A DNA stretch of 36,600 nucleotides from Fluviicola sp. (GTDB lineage Bacteria; Bacteroidota; Bacteroidia; Flavobacteriales_D; Crocinitomicaceae), in the NCBI GenBank assembly GCA_020849495.1, contig JADLGD010000061.1, forward strand, positions 1 through 36,600, read 5' to 3'. This document shows, one piece after another, positions 25,996 through 32,091 of this stretch (position 1 is the stretch's first letter; the number at the start of each line of letters is the position of its first letter). Both the position numbers and the translations under genes were made by a program. The notes below the pieces were generated by a model. That model saw only the letters and a program-made list of their open reading frames with translations, was not told where the DNA came from and did no database searches.

Positions 25996-26874
25996 TTAGG
26001 TTCTGTTTTTATTTTTGATATTCGTTTTTAAAATATTCTGTCGATAAATAGTTATTGGTTTCTTTTCCGCTTTAGTTTCAATTTCAATTTTTGATTTTTC
26101 GATTAAATGTTTTGGAGCATCAATCTTATTTAAAAATGGTTGAATCCCAGTAATTGTCTGATTACTATCATATATCGTTTTTCTTCTATTTATTTTAAAA
26201 TTATCATTAACTACAATTTTCAAAATTTCTTGAATTTTATCTCCAAAATTATGTTGAGCTGAAAATGTTAAGTCATCAACATAACGAGTATAGGTTATTG
26301 AGTTAGTTTTACACAAATGATTTAGTTTTAGGTCTGTTTTCATAAATACTAAATTTGATAAACCTAAACTGGATGGACTTCCCTGCGGTAATTGGTTGTC
26401 TTTAGTGGTAAGCTTTGTAAGCCAATATGAAAAATGAGAAGAATAACCCAATTCTGTAAATATTTGATAAACTTTTTCTTTGTTAATGTTTGGATAAAAC
26501 TCTTGTAAGTCGGTTTCAAAAAGATATTTGTTTCCTTGGTGGACTTTAGCGTTAGTAATATTGCTTCTTTTTTTTACGCCTCCATGTACATTATTCGGAA
26601 GTTCTACTTTATCTATAATGTTTATTTTTATTCTTTTTTGTACAAGTTTTAAAAATACTGATGGATTTCTAAATGTCCTTTTTTTTAATGTTCCGTCTAA
26701 ATACGTTTTAGGTAAATTATTCTTATCAGTTTTAATTTTAGACCAAGTATTGTAATTTTTATCAATATTCTCTAAAAGCGTACGTAATTCACTTCGTTTT
26801 ATTCCAAGTATAAAACATAGTTTTCTGAATTCTTTCTTTTTAAATAATTCATTTTTAGACTGCAAAGAATTCAT
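25996..26874 (-). CDS. Retron-type reverse transcriptase
   Basis: 292 residues, the compact size of retron enzymes. Reverse-transcriptase motifs in order: the retron-specific NAxxH as NAKVH (108-112), the first catalytic aspartate D122 in LFETDLQEFYPNIN, the LPQGSPSSLGLSNLVF block (162-177), the catalytic YVDD (198-201) in TRYVDDLTFS, and an ITG (241-243) where retrons usually have VTG. It makes multicopy DNA linked to its own non-coding RNA, which fits the inverted-repeat-bounded RNA upstream. No maturase, endonuclease or fused effector domain is present, so it is not a group II intron. The gene overlaps the Xre gene by 20 bases. It is visibly more A/T-rich than the surrounding core genes. 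Confidence 0.93.
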   Translation of the reverse strand: MNSLQSKNELFKKKEFRKLCFILGIKRSELRTLLENIDKNYNTWSKIKTDKNNLPKTYLDGTLKKRTFRNPSVFLKLVQKRIKINIIDKVELPNNVHGGVKKRSNITNAKVHQGNKYLFETDLQEFYPNINKEKVYQIFTELGYSSHFSYWLTKLTTKDNQLPQGSPSSLGLSNLVFMKTDLKLNHLCKTNSITYTRYVDDLTFSAQHNFGDKIQEILKIVVNDNFKINRRKTIYDSNQTITGIQPFLNKIDAPKHLIEKSKIEIETKAEKKPITIYRQNILKTNIKNKNRT

Positions 26875-27154
26875 TCACTAATGAGTTAACAGAAGGACTT
26901 ACTATTTTAAATGCATTTCTTTTGTTAGGCTTAACATCATCCTCAGTCATTGACAAAAAGAACAGTATAGGAAGAGGCATATTTAATCCTTCACTTATAG
27001 ATTTTAAAGTTGATAGATTAGGTTCTTTTAAATTACTTTCAATTTGTGAAAGATAAGTTTGAGTTATACCAATAGATTGAGCAAACTCTGCTTGAGTTAG
27101 CCCTTTTTGCTTTCTAATATTTTTTATTTGGTTTCCTAAGTCCATAATTTTCAA
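26855..27154 (-). CDS. Xre-family HTH protein of the retron
   Basis: 99 residues. A Cro/C1-type helix-turn-helix spans about residues 6-60 (IKNIRKQKGLTQAEFAQSIGITQTYLSQIE, followed by PNLSTLKSISEGLNMPL). The C-terminal 35 residues (TEDDVKPNKRNAFKIVSPSV...) are polar. The gene overlaps the reverse transcriptase gene by 20 bases, so the two are coupled. Retrons with an HTH protein beside the RT form a known group (type VI in the published classification, from memory). Its role could be effector or repressor. MDLGNQ at residue 4 is an alternative start. Confidence 0.9.
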   Translation of the reverse strand: MKIMDLGNQIKNIRKQKGLTQAEFAQSIGITQTYLSQIESNLKEPNLSTLKSISEGLNMPLPILFFLSMTEDDVKPNKRNAFKIVSPSVNSLVNEFFAV

Positions 27155-27207
27155 TTGAAAAATTTAAGAAGTGTTCGGATTTACTAAGGCATCTTTAAAC
27201 ATCAATT

Positions 27208-27432
27208 TTAGTCTTGGGTGAAGAATTTTATTAACAGCTTAACAGTTTTTGCAAGTTCTTCTTGAATTTGCTTGTTTGTTCTGCCTTTTTTTCTTCTCAA
27301 GAATTGAAGTCTTTCTAATGCTTCATTCAAGACAATTAAGTCTTGTTCCGAAAGAGAACACTGGCTCTTTGTGATAGTTACAATACTTTGTATTGCATTA
27401 TCAATGATCTGATTTTGTTTTAATCTACTCAT
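27208..27432 (-). CDS. Small helical protein in the retron operon
   Basis: 74 residues, not recognised. It is almost entirely helix-forming and charged: MSRLKQNQIIDNAIQSIVTI, then SLSEQDLIVLNEALERLQFLRRKKGRTNKQIQEELAKTVKLLIKFF. A coiled-coil or helical hairpin is likely. It has no signal peptide. It is the first gene after the candidate msr-msd RNA and lies 53 bases before the Xre gene on the same strand, so it is probably part of the retron. It could be a structural partner, an RNA-binding protein or an antitoxin; no function is claimed. Confidence 0.7.
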   Translation of the reverse strand: MSRLKQNQIIDNAIQSIVTITKSQCSLSEQDLIVLNEALERLQFLRRKKGRTNKQIQEELAKTVKLLIKFFTQD

Positions 27433-27462
27433 CTTTTTAATTGTTTTTTATTAAAGACAATA

Positions 27463-27493
27463 CCATAATTGCCCTGCATAACTGCAATAATGG
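27463..27493 (-). other. Hairpin between the retron RNA and the first gene
   Basis: CCATAATTGC and GCAATAATGG form a 10-bp stem with one mismatch and an 11-base loop, ending about 30 bases before the 74-aa gene. It could be a processing site or translational control element. Confidence 0.5.
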
Positions 27494-27511
27494 CAAGATG
27501 AATAGCTTAGG

Positions 27512-27712
27512 TGTCTAAATCCTAAGGCGTAGACAATGTTCTCGTGCACTTTCTTAAAATTCCTGCATATTAAATAATAGCATAATAACAATTTAATTAA
27601 ATCTAGTCCTATTCGCCTTGTTAAGGGGTGTTAGGTGATTTACTGTTGTTAGTTTACCTATAAAGGTTGTCCTTTCGGACAGTCAATGGAACTGCACTTA
27701 GAATTTTAGACA
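27512..27712 (-). ncRNA. Candidate retron msr-msd RNA
   Basis: On the minus strand the RNA starts TGTCTAAAATTCTAAG (27712-27697) and ends CTTAGGATTTAGACA (27526-27512). These pair over 15 bp with one bulged A and one G-U pair, 170 bases apart. That is the a1/a2 stem that closes retron RNAs. The a1 arm ends ...AAG-TG, giving a G at the position where the branching guanosine normally follows the stem. Inside are hairpins expected of msr and msd: TGTCC-GAAA-GGACA (27668-27681), CCTT-AAC-AAGG (27616-27626) and a 7-bp AT-rich stem, ATTAAAT/ATTTAAT (27569-27597). It is upstream of the RT operon, as in most retrons. The exact msr/msd boundary was not determined. Confidence 0.75.
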
Positions 27713-27744
27713 TCAAATCAACTTTTCAAAGAACTAATCAGCGA

Positions 27745-27776
27745 CAAATATAAAGCTAAGTTTTATATTTTCCAAA
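27745..27776 (-). promoter_or_regulatory. Full Bacteroidota promoter for the retron
   Basis: On the minus strand TTTG (27776-27773), a 20-base spacer and TATATTTG (27752-27745) fit the -33/-7 consensus of the Bacteroidota primary sigma factor. Transcription would begin about 25 bases before the a1 arm of the retron RNA and run through all three genes. It is the only site in the window where I found both elements at correct spacing. Confidence 0.75.
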
Positions 27777-27966
27777 AAAATATTACTGTAAGTTAATAAA
27801 AATTATAAAAATAGTATTTTGAAGCGTTATACTTAGTGATTAAGTTCCTCCTTTTATGAGTTTAAAAAAAATTTTGATTACAATTAATTGTTTTCAAATT
27901 GTAGAAGCCGATGTTTAAATTTGTTTTAATTGCTATATTGAAAAGTACTTGTTTACTGCGTTCCGT
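27777..27966. other. AT-rich spacer upstream of the retron
   Basis: No gene seen. A short palindrome, CGTTCA-A-TGAACG (27964-27976), straddles the stop codon of the next gene and could be a weak terminator stem. Confidence 0.5.
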
Positions 27967-28281
27967 TCAATGAACGATGCAAGCGGGTTGGTTCAGTAAT
28001 TTGGGTTTGCAGCCGTCTGAGTGGTAGAGTAATACAGTGGTAATGGCAAAGCCTTGGATGAGTTGCTCGGTGATCTTCAATTCAAAGGCAGCTTGTTGGA
28101 AATCGAGTACCACTTGTTGGCCATTCACAAGAATAGAATCCACACAAAAACGTCCGTCTTCCAATTCCGGGTTTTGAAAATACAGGCTTTGTACCTTGGA
28201 TGCCCCTGTGAGCTCCATCTTCAATTGCGAAAAGCTTTGGAACGACCAAAAAAGCGTTGCTATGTAGAAAAGGCGTTTCAT
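27967..28281 (-). CDS. Small secreted orphan protein, 104 aa
   Basis: Not recognised. The signal peptide is MKRLFYIATLFWSFQSFSQ. The mature part is 85 residues with two cysteines (RFCVDS and DGCKPK) and a final cysteine near the end. Its ATG lies one base after a TAA that ends a leftover copy of the DUF58 C-terminus (28285-28324), so it was probably once the gene immediately downstream of the DUF58 gene in an operon, before 830 bp were inserted between them. Confidence 0.7.
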   Translation of the reverse strand: MKRLFYIATLFWSFQSFSQLKMELTGASKVQSLYFQNPELEDGRFCVDSILVNGQQVVLDFQQAAFELKITEQLIQGFAITTVLLYHSDGCKPKLLNQPACIVH

Positions 28282-28289
28282 CTTAGACT

Positions 28290-28324
28290 AATTTCTGGCG
28301 TTTCAATAAATACTCGGTCAAAAC
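28290..28324. repeat. 35-bp direct repeat, copy 1 (displaced DUF58 3' end)
   Basis: Identical to 29120-29154. On the minus strand it reads as codons for VLTEYLLKRQK, and the adjoining bases complete LV and a TAA stop, using different synonymous codons (TTA GTC TAA) from the DUF58 gene itself (TTG GTG TAG). Confidence 0.9.
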
Positions 28325-28354
28325 ATAGTTGTATTGCGTTTTAAGCTGGAATGG

Positions 28355-28927
28355 CTATTCACTTTTTTGGAATTCTTCAATGCATGATCTAATAATGGTC
28401 AGCGTTCTGACTTTAATAAGGATACAATCGCCTAATGGTTTATATTCGGGGTTGTTTTTAATAAATTTTTTGAATCTTTTCATTACATCTCGACGATACA
28501 AAATTGGCACAGCAATCATTTCAGAATTAATATCTGTTGAGATATAACAAGCTTGACCAACATTAACTTCCGCATTGTTAGAATTGAATTTTAACATGTG
28601 TAGATGTGCCAAGCCATTTTCATAATACACGATATTATTATTACTCAAAATTATTGCTGGCTGACTATATTTTTTTTCAACACGAAAAATAGCGCCTTTG
28701 TATGTAAATCCCCAAATGTTTTTACACTCTACTGTCGTTTCAATTGAATCCTTTAAAAGTTTCAATCGAACACTACCCATAGCGTGAAAATAACCACTAT
28801 AATCATCGTATTCTTCTCCAATGTCGTTTTGAGCATCTTCAAAAGTTCGATAAACTTTAAATTGAGCATGTGAGTTATGTGTAAAAAATAGGATTGACAG
28901 TACTAGAATTAATTTTATTGTTTTCAT
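28355..28927 (-). CDS. Secreted orphan protein carried by the 830-bp insertion
   Basis: 190 residues, not recognised. The signal peptide is MKTIKLILVLSILFFTHNSHAQ. The mature protein begins FKVYRTFEDAQNDIGEEYDD and contains WGFTYKGAIFRVEKKYS and YYENGLAHLHMLKF, then a basic C-terminal helix (RRDVMKRFKKFIKNNPEY). There is no T9SS tail. It is the only gene between the 35-bp repeats, so it is the apparent cargo. Confidence 0.7.
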   Translation of the reverse strand: MKTIKLILVLSILFFTHNSHAQFKVYRTFEDAQNDIGEEYDDYSGYFHAMGSVRLKLLKDSIETTVECKNIWGFTYKGAIFRVEKKYSQPAIILSNNNIVYYENGLAHLHMLKFNSNNAEVNVGQACYISTDINSEMIAVPILYRRDVMKRFKKFIKNNPEYKPLGDCILIKVRTLTIIRSCIEEFQKSE

Positions 28928-29027
28928 CTTTTAATTGATTAAGGTTAATAGTTTATTTACACTGTTAAAAAGACGGAAATGTCCAATAATAGGTGTGAGA
29001 CGTCTTATACAAATATCTATTGAAAAT

Positions 29028-29035
29028 CAAATTTA
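29028..29035 (-). promoter_or_regulatory. Candidate -7 element for the inserted gene
   Basis: Minus strand TAAATTTG (TAnnTTTG), about 100 bases before the ATG and inside the inserted segment, so the gene could be transcribed independently of DUF58. Confidence 0.4.
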
Positions 29036-29112
29036 GCTATTTCTCCTGTTTGATATTTGCAGTGTTGAATATCTAGTTGAATTTGTTGAAAAGTACTTGC
29101 TAATTGGACTTC

Positions 29113-30033
29113 CTACACCAATTTCTGGCGTTTCAATAAATACTCGGTCAAAACGGTGTTCATACCGTGTTGGATGTCGGCTGGCATGAAATCAACGCCG
29201 TATTGCGAACACTTCAATGCAATCGTTTGAAAATGCTGTTGAATGGCTTCCGTGTAGGCTTTCTTCACTTCTCTTGGGTGTAACTTCATCGTTTCGCCGG
29301 TTTCCATGTCCACCAAATTCACCGGTCTGTTTTCCAAATTGAAATCCACTTCGGATTGTTGGTCCACCACATGAAACAAGACCACTTCGTGCTTGTTGTG
29401 CTTCAAATGCTGTATCGCTTGGATCAACTCGTCCAATTTCGAAGGATCGTCCATCAAGTCGGTGAAGATGATGATCAAACTGCGTTTGTGACACAATTCA
29501 GCTACATCGTGCAATGCTGCTACGGCTTCTGTTTTGCGTTTGCTTTGTTCGTTGTATTGGTGCAAGCGCTGCTCCATTTCGTGCAACAAAAAGCGGTGGT
29601 GCGCCATGGATGATTTGGCTGGTGTGTGCAAATCCAATTGTTCGTTGAACAAGGACACGCCAACGGCATCGCGCTGCTTTTTCATCAATTCAATCAAGGA
29701 AGCTGCGGCAAGCACGGAAAACTCTAACTTGGAAAAACCGTTTTTCGCTCGGTAATACATCGATGATGAGGTGTCGATCACCAACTGACAGCGCAAATTG
29801 GTTTCTTCCTCGTATTTTTTGGTGAATAATTTTTCTGATCGGCCATACAATTTCCAGTCGATGTGGCGCGTAGATTCCCCCGGATTGTACAAACGGTGCT
29901 CCGCAAATTCCACAGAAAAACCGTGAAACGGACTCTTGTGTAAACCCGTAATAAAGCCTTCAACTACTTGCTTTGCCAACAACTCTAGGTTGCCAAATTG
30001 TGCCAAATCTTCTTTTCGAATCGATGAAATCAT
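29113..30033 (-). CDS. DUF58 domain protein (vWA-like, MoxR-associated type)
   Basis: 306 residues. The DUF58 signature GESTRHIDWKLYGRSEKLFTKKYEEE (about 75-100, as two adjoining blocks) is followed by a von Willebrand A-like domain with the metal-site motif VIDTSSSMYY and later FTDLMDD. Family knowledge: DUF58 proteins usually work with MoxR AAA+ ATPases in cell-envelope or stress functions; no MoxR gene is in the window. The 3' end lies in a 35-bp direct repeat, and its last codons may derive from an integrated element rather than from the original gene. Confidence 0.9.
   Translation of the reverse strand: MISSIRKEDLAQFGNLELLAKQVVEGFITGLHKSPFHGFSVEFAEHRLYNPGESTRHIDWKLYGRSEKLFTKKYEEETNLRCQLVIDTSSSMYYRAKNGFSKLEFSVLAAASLIELMKKQRDAVGVSLFNEQLDLHTPAKSSMAHHRFLLHEMEQRLHQYNEQSKRKTEAVAALHDVAELCHKRSLIIIFTDLMDDPSKLDELIQAIQHLKHNKHEVVLFHVVDQQSEVDFNLENRPVNLVDMETGETMKLHPREVKKAYTEAIQQHFQTIALKCSQYGVDFMPADIQHGMNTVLTEYLLKRQKLV
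29120..29154. repeat. 35-bp direct repeat, copy 2 (current DUF58 3' end)
   Basis: Identical to 28290-28324. On the minus strand it encodes the C-terminal codons of the DUF58 gene up to the lysine before LV-stop. Confidence 0.9.
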
Positions 30034-30051
30034 GTCTCTAAAATACGCAAT

Positions 30052-30963
30052 TTAGTGCTTGGTTTCGCTAACTACTGGTTGCTTTGAACGGAAAACAGTT
30101 CCCAAAACAACTCCCATCAAGACCAAAACGATTCCCAACAAGGACCAGATTTCCAATTGCTCGTTGAACACAAACCAACCCGAAAGCAAAGCGTAAATGG
30201 CGCCAACGTATTGAAAAGGAGCCACCAAGGCGGTGTTGGTATGCATGAATGCTTTGGTCATCAAAACTTGTGCAATCTGTGTGAAAATACCAATCGTAAG
30301 CAACAAGAGCCATTCAATTCCTCTGGGAAAAGTGAAGTCAAACAAACACCAAATTCCTGTCAATGGCAAAGCCAGCATGGGGAAGTAAATCACAATGTTG
30401 ATCGGCGCTTCGGTGGTTTTCAATTTGGAAATGGCATTGTATGCAACTCCCGATAAAATAGCAGAAAGTACGCCCATCACCATCCAAAACAAACTGATTG
30501 GTTCACCATTCACGCTGCCCATTATTCCGTTGTAACCAATCAAAAGCACTCCGCCAAAAGCAATGAAACTACTGATGTATTGCACCACACTCACTTTTTC
30601 TTTGAACAATTGTGCGGCAATCATCACCGTGAAAATAGGAGAGAGGTATTGCAAGGTTGAAGCAATGGCCAAAGGCAAGGTGTGGAGCGTGAAAAAGAAA
30701 ATCGTCAAAGCAATCATGCCCGCTGTTCCACGCAGCAACAACCATTTGCGATTGTTCCCCAAAACGGGCAAACCTCTGTATTTGATAATGGCAAAACTGA
30801 TGGAAAAGGAAACCAAGCTGCGGGCAAAAACCAATTCGTGGGCAGGATATTTTTGCAAACCAGGAATCAAAGCTTCTTGGGGTTGACCAAGCATTTTCAC
30901 AAAGAAATTCACGACAAAAAAGGAAAGTCCGGAAAGTAAAATGTAAAGAATGCCTCGTAACAT
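30052..30963 (-). CDS. EamA family (DMT superfamily) transporter
   Basis: 303 residues from the ATG at 30963; a start five codons earlier would lie within the promoter element. About ten hydrophobic segments form two EamA repeats (LRGILYILLSGLSFFVVNFF, LARSLVSFSISFAII, LAIASTLQYLSPIFTVMIAA, then a second set ending WSLLGIVLVLMGVVLGTVF). These are inner-membrane drug/metabolite exporters; the substrate cannot be told. It ends 18 bases before the DUF58 gene on the same strand, so the two could be cotranscribed. Confidence 0.9.
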   Translation of the reverse strand: MLRGILYILLSGLSFFVVNFFVKMLGQPQEALIPGLQKYPAHELVFARSLVSFSISFAIIKYRGLPVLGNNRKWLLLRGTAGMIALTIFFFTLHTLPLAIASTLQYLSPIFTVMIAAQLFKEKVSVVQYISSFIAFGGVLLIGYNGIMGSVNGEPISLFWMVMGVLSAILSGVAYNAISKLKTTEAPINIVIYFPMLALPLTGIWCLFDFTFPRGIEWLLLLTIGIFTQIAQVLMTKAFMHTNTALVAPFQYVGAIYALLSGWFVFNEQLEIWSLLGIVLVLMGVVLGTVFRSKQPVVSETKH

Positions 30964-30967
30964 GCTA

Positions 30968-30975
30968 CAAAAGTA
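30968..30975 (-). promoter_or_regulatory. -7 element 4 bases before the EamA start codon
   Basis: Minus strand TACTTTTG (TAnnTTTG). The ATG begins four bases after its last base, so the mRNA would have almost no leader. Confidence 0.55.
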
Positions 30976-31058
30976 CAATTCAAGATGGTTTTTAGCGTTT
31001 ATAACCTGTGTTCGATTCTAAATTTAGATTCAAATTCAGGTTAATAGTGATAATTTAC

Positions 31059-31066
31059 TAGCTTTG
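31059..31066 (+). promoter_or_regulatory. -7 element 3 bases before the start of the 227-aa barrel gene
   Basis: TAGCTTTG (TAnnTTTG) with the ATG at 31070. It faces away from the EamA promoter about 90 bases away. Confidence 0.55.
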
Positions 31067-31069
31067 AGT

Positions 31070-31753
31070 ATGCATTTTCTGAAACTACTATCCGTCTCTG
31101 CTATTTTCCTTGGAGTGTTTTTCTTTCAAGCTCCCAGTGTGAATGGTCAAATTGAAAACGACAAGTTTTCGGTTACTGCTGAATTGTTGTTGCCATCCGG
31201 AATGGCCAGCAAACCTTTCCGCGCTTATTTGAATGGATTGGTGAATGTCCACCCCAAGTTTCAATACAAACCGGCAAAGCACATTTACGTCGCACTTGGC
31301 CCGAAATACATGTATTACACCGTAGCCGAATTCAAAGTTCCACAAAAAACAAATGGCGGCATGCACGCTTACGGCGGAGGAATTGAAGCAGGCTATTCTA
31401 CTTGGTTCTCTAAGCGTTTCGGGATGGAATTAGGCGTAAAAGTAGGAGCTATGCAACATCAACTCAAAACCGATTTGATGGCTTCGGCTTACAAGTTGAA
31501 CGCCATGTACGTGGAACCTTCGTTGAGTTTGATCCTCGCTTCAGATGAAGCCGTTGCTTATCGTTGGATCGTGGGTTACAACTGGATGGGCTTCGATTTA
31601 ATGCCACACCATTTAGGTTTCAACACCAATGGCGGTTATTCCGCAGATGATTTCAACGTAGGGGCACAAAGCATCGTCTTTGGTTTTGGTATGACCTATT
31701 ACTTCAAAAATCAGCGCTCGGATATGTTCATCGATGACGATTCAGAGAAGTAG
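31070..31753 (+). CDS. Outer-membrane beta-barrel-like protein
   Basis: 227 residues from the ATG at 31070; the TTG two codons earlier overlaps the promoter element. The signal peptide ends PSVNGQ. The rest alternates aromatic and polar residues in strand-sized units (KHIYVALGPKYMYYTV, GMELGVKVGAMQHQL, MYVEPSLSLILAS, YRWIVGYNWMGFDL, SIVFGFGMTYYFK), as in small porin-like barrels, though the last residues are acidic (DMFIDDDSEK) instead of a terminal aromatic. Function unknown. Confidence 0.8.
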   Translation: MHFLKLLSVSAIFLGVFFFQAPSVNGQIENDKFSVTAELLLPSGMASKPFRAYLNGLVNVHPKFQYKPAKHIYVALGPKYMYYTVAEFKVPQKTNGGMHAYGGGIEAGYSTWFSKRFGMELGVKVGAMQHQLKTDLMASAYKLNAMYVEPSLSLILASDEAVAYRWIVGYNWMGFDLMPHHLGFNTNGGYSADDFNVGAQSIVFGFGMTYYFKNQRSDMFIDDDSEK

Positions 31754-31778
31754 TTTTGAATCACCTCATTTTCTTTTA

Positions 31779-31805
31779 CCACGATCCCGAAGTGTCGGGA
31801 CGTGG
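31779..31805. repeat. Hairpin with CCCGA/TCGGG arms
   Basis: CCACG-A-TCCCGA and TCGGGA-CGTGG pair with one bulged base around AGTG. From memory, CCCGAA-type palindromes of this kind recur between genes in Bacteroidota; no search was made. Confidence 0.65.
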
Positions 31806-31816
31806 ACACAAATTTT

Positions 31817-31863
31817 AAGGCGCTTACTCCCGAAATTGAATCGGGACAGGCAGACGCCTTTTT
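31817..31863 (+). terminator. Bipartite hairpin, probable terminator
   Basis: Outer arms AAGGCG and CGCCTT enclose an inner TCCCGA-aattgaa-TCGGGA hairpin, and the outer arm is followed by T residues. It lies about 64 bases after the stop of the barrel gene. The inner arm shares the TCCCGA sequence with the hairpin just upstream. Confidence 0.65.
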
Positions 31864-31951
31864 AATGATAAAAACTAGTTTCTATTCCTAATTAGATAAT
31901 ACAAAAGTCACTTATGAGAAAAGTATGTTGATTTCATTTTACACATAAAAA

Positions 31952-32091
31952 CGTTCTGTGCTCCTCCGCTTCTCTGCGGTAAAAAATCCTCTGTGTTCTC
32001 CGTCTCTCTGCGTACTCCGTCTCTCTGCGGTTAAAAAAATCTTTGCGTTCTCCTTTTCTCTGTGGTCAACTTTTTCTCTGTGGTTAAAAAG
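31952..32091. repeat. Degenerate CTCTGYGG tandem-like repeat
   Basis: Five or more imperfect copies of TCTCTGCGG(T)TAAAAAATC / TCTCTGTGGTTAAAAAG are spread over 140 bases (for example 31971-31988, 32022-32041, 32057-32070 and 32075-32090). The last copy contains the stop codon and last two codons of the TonB receptor gene. Such sequences recur in many Bacteroidota intergenic regions, from memory. Confidence 0.8.

Larger units (their letters stand above)
28290..29119. mobile_element. Candidate 830-bp insertion flanked by 35-bp repeats
   Basis: The segment between the two 35-bp repeats carries one orphan gene and its promoter but no transposase or integrase. The arrangement resembles integration at the 3' end of a gene, where the element supplies a replacement end and the original end is left at the far side. 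It may be a non-autonomous element or a remnant; unequal recombination is an alternative. Confidence 0.45.

Noticed and set aside
25996..26874. Group II intron or diversity-generating retroelement
   Set aside because: There is no maturase or HNH domain, no intron RNA domain V seen, and no template/variable repeat pair; the NAxxH motif and the upstream RNA fit a retron.
27455..27569. Direct repeats AGACAAT and CCTGCATA within the retron leader
   Set aside because: Each occurs twice (27455 and 27531; 27473 and 27562), but the spacing differs and the words are short, so chance is likely.
28329..28547. 72-aa plus-strand frame opposite the inserted gene
   Set aside because: It is antisense to a signal-peptide-bearing gene, has no promoter and no recognisable composition.
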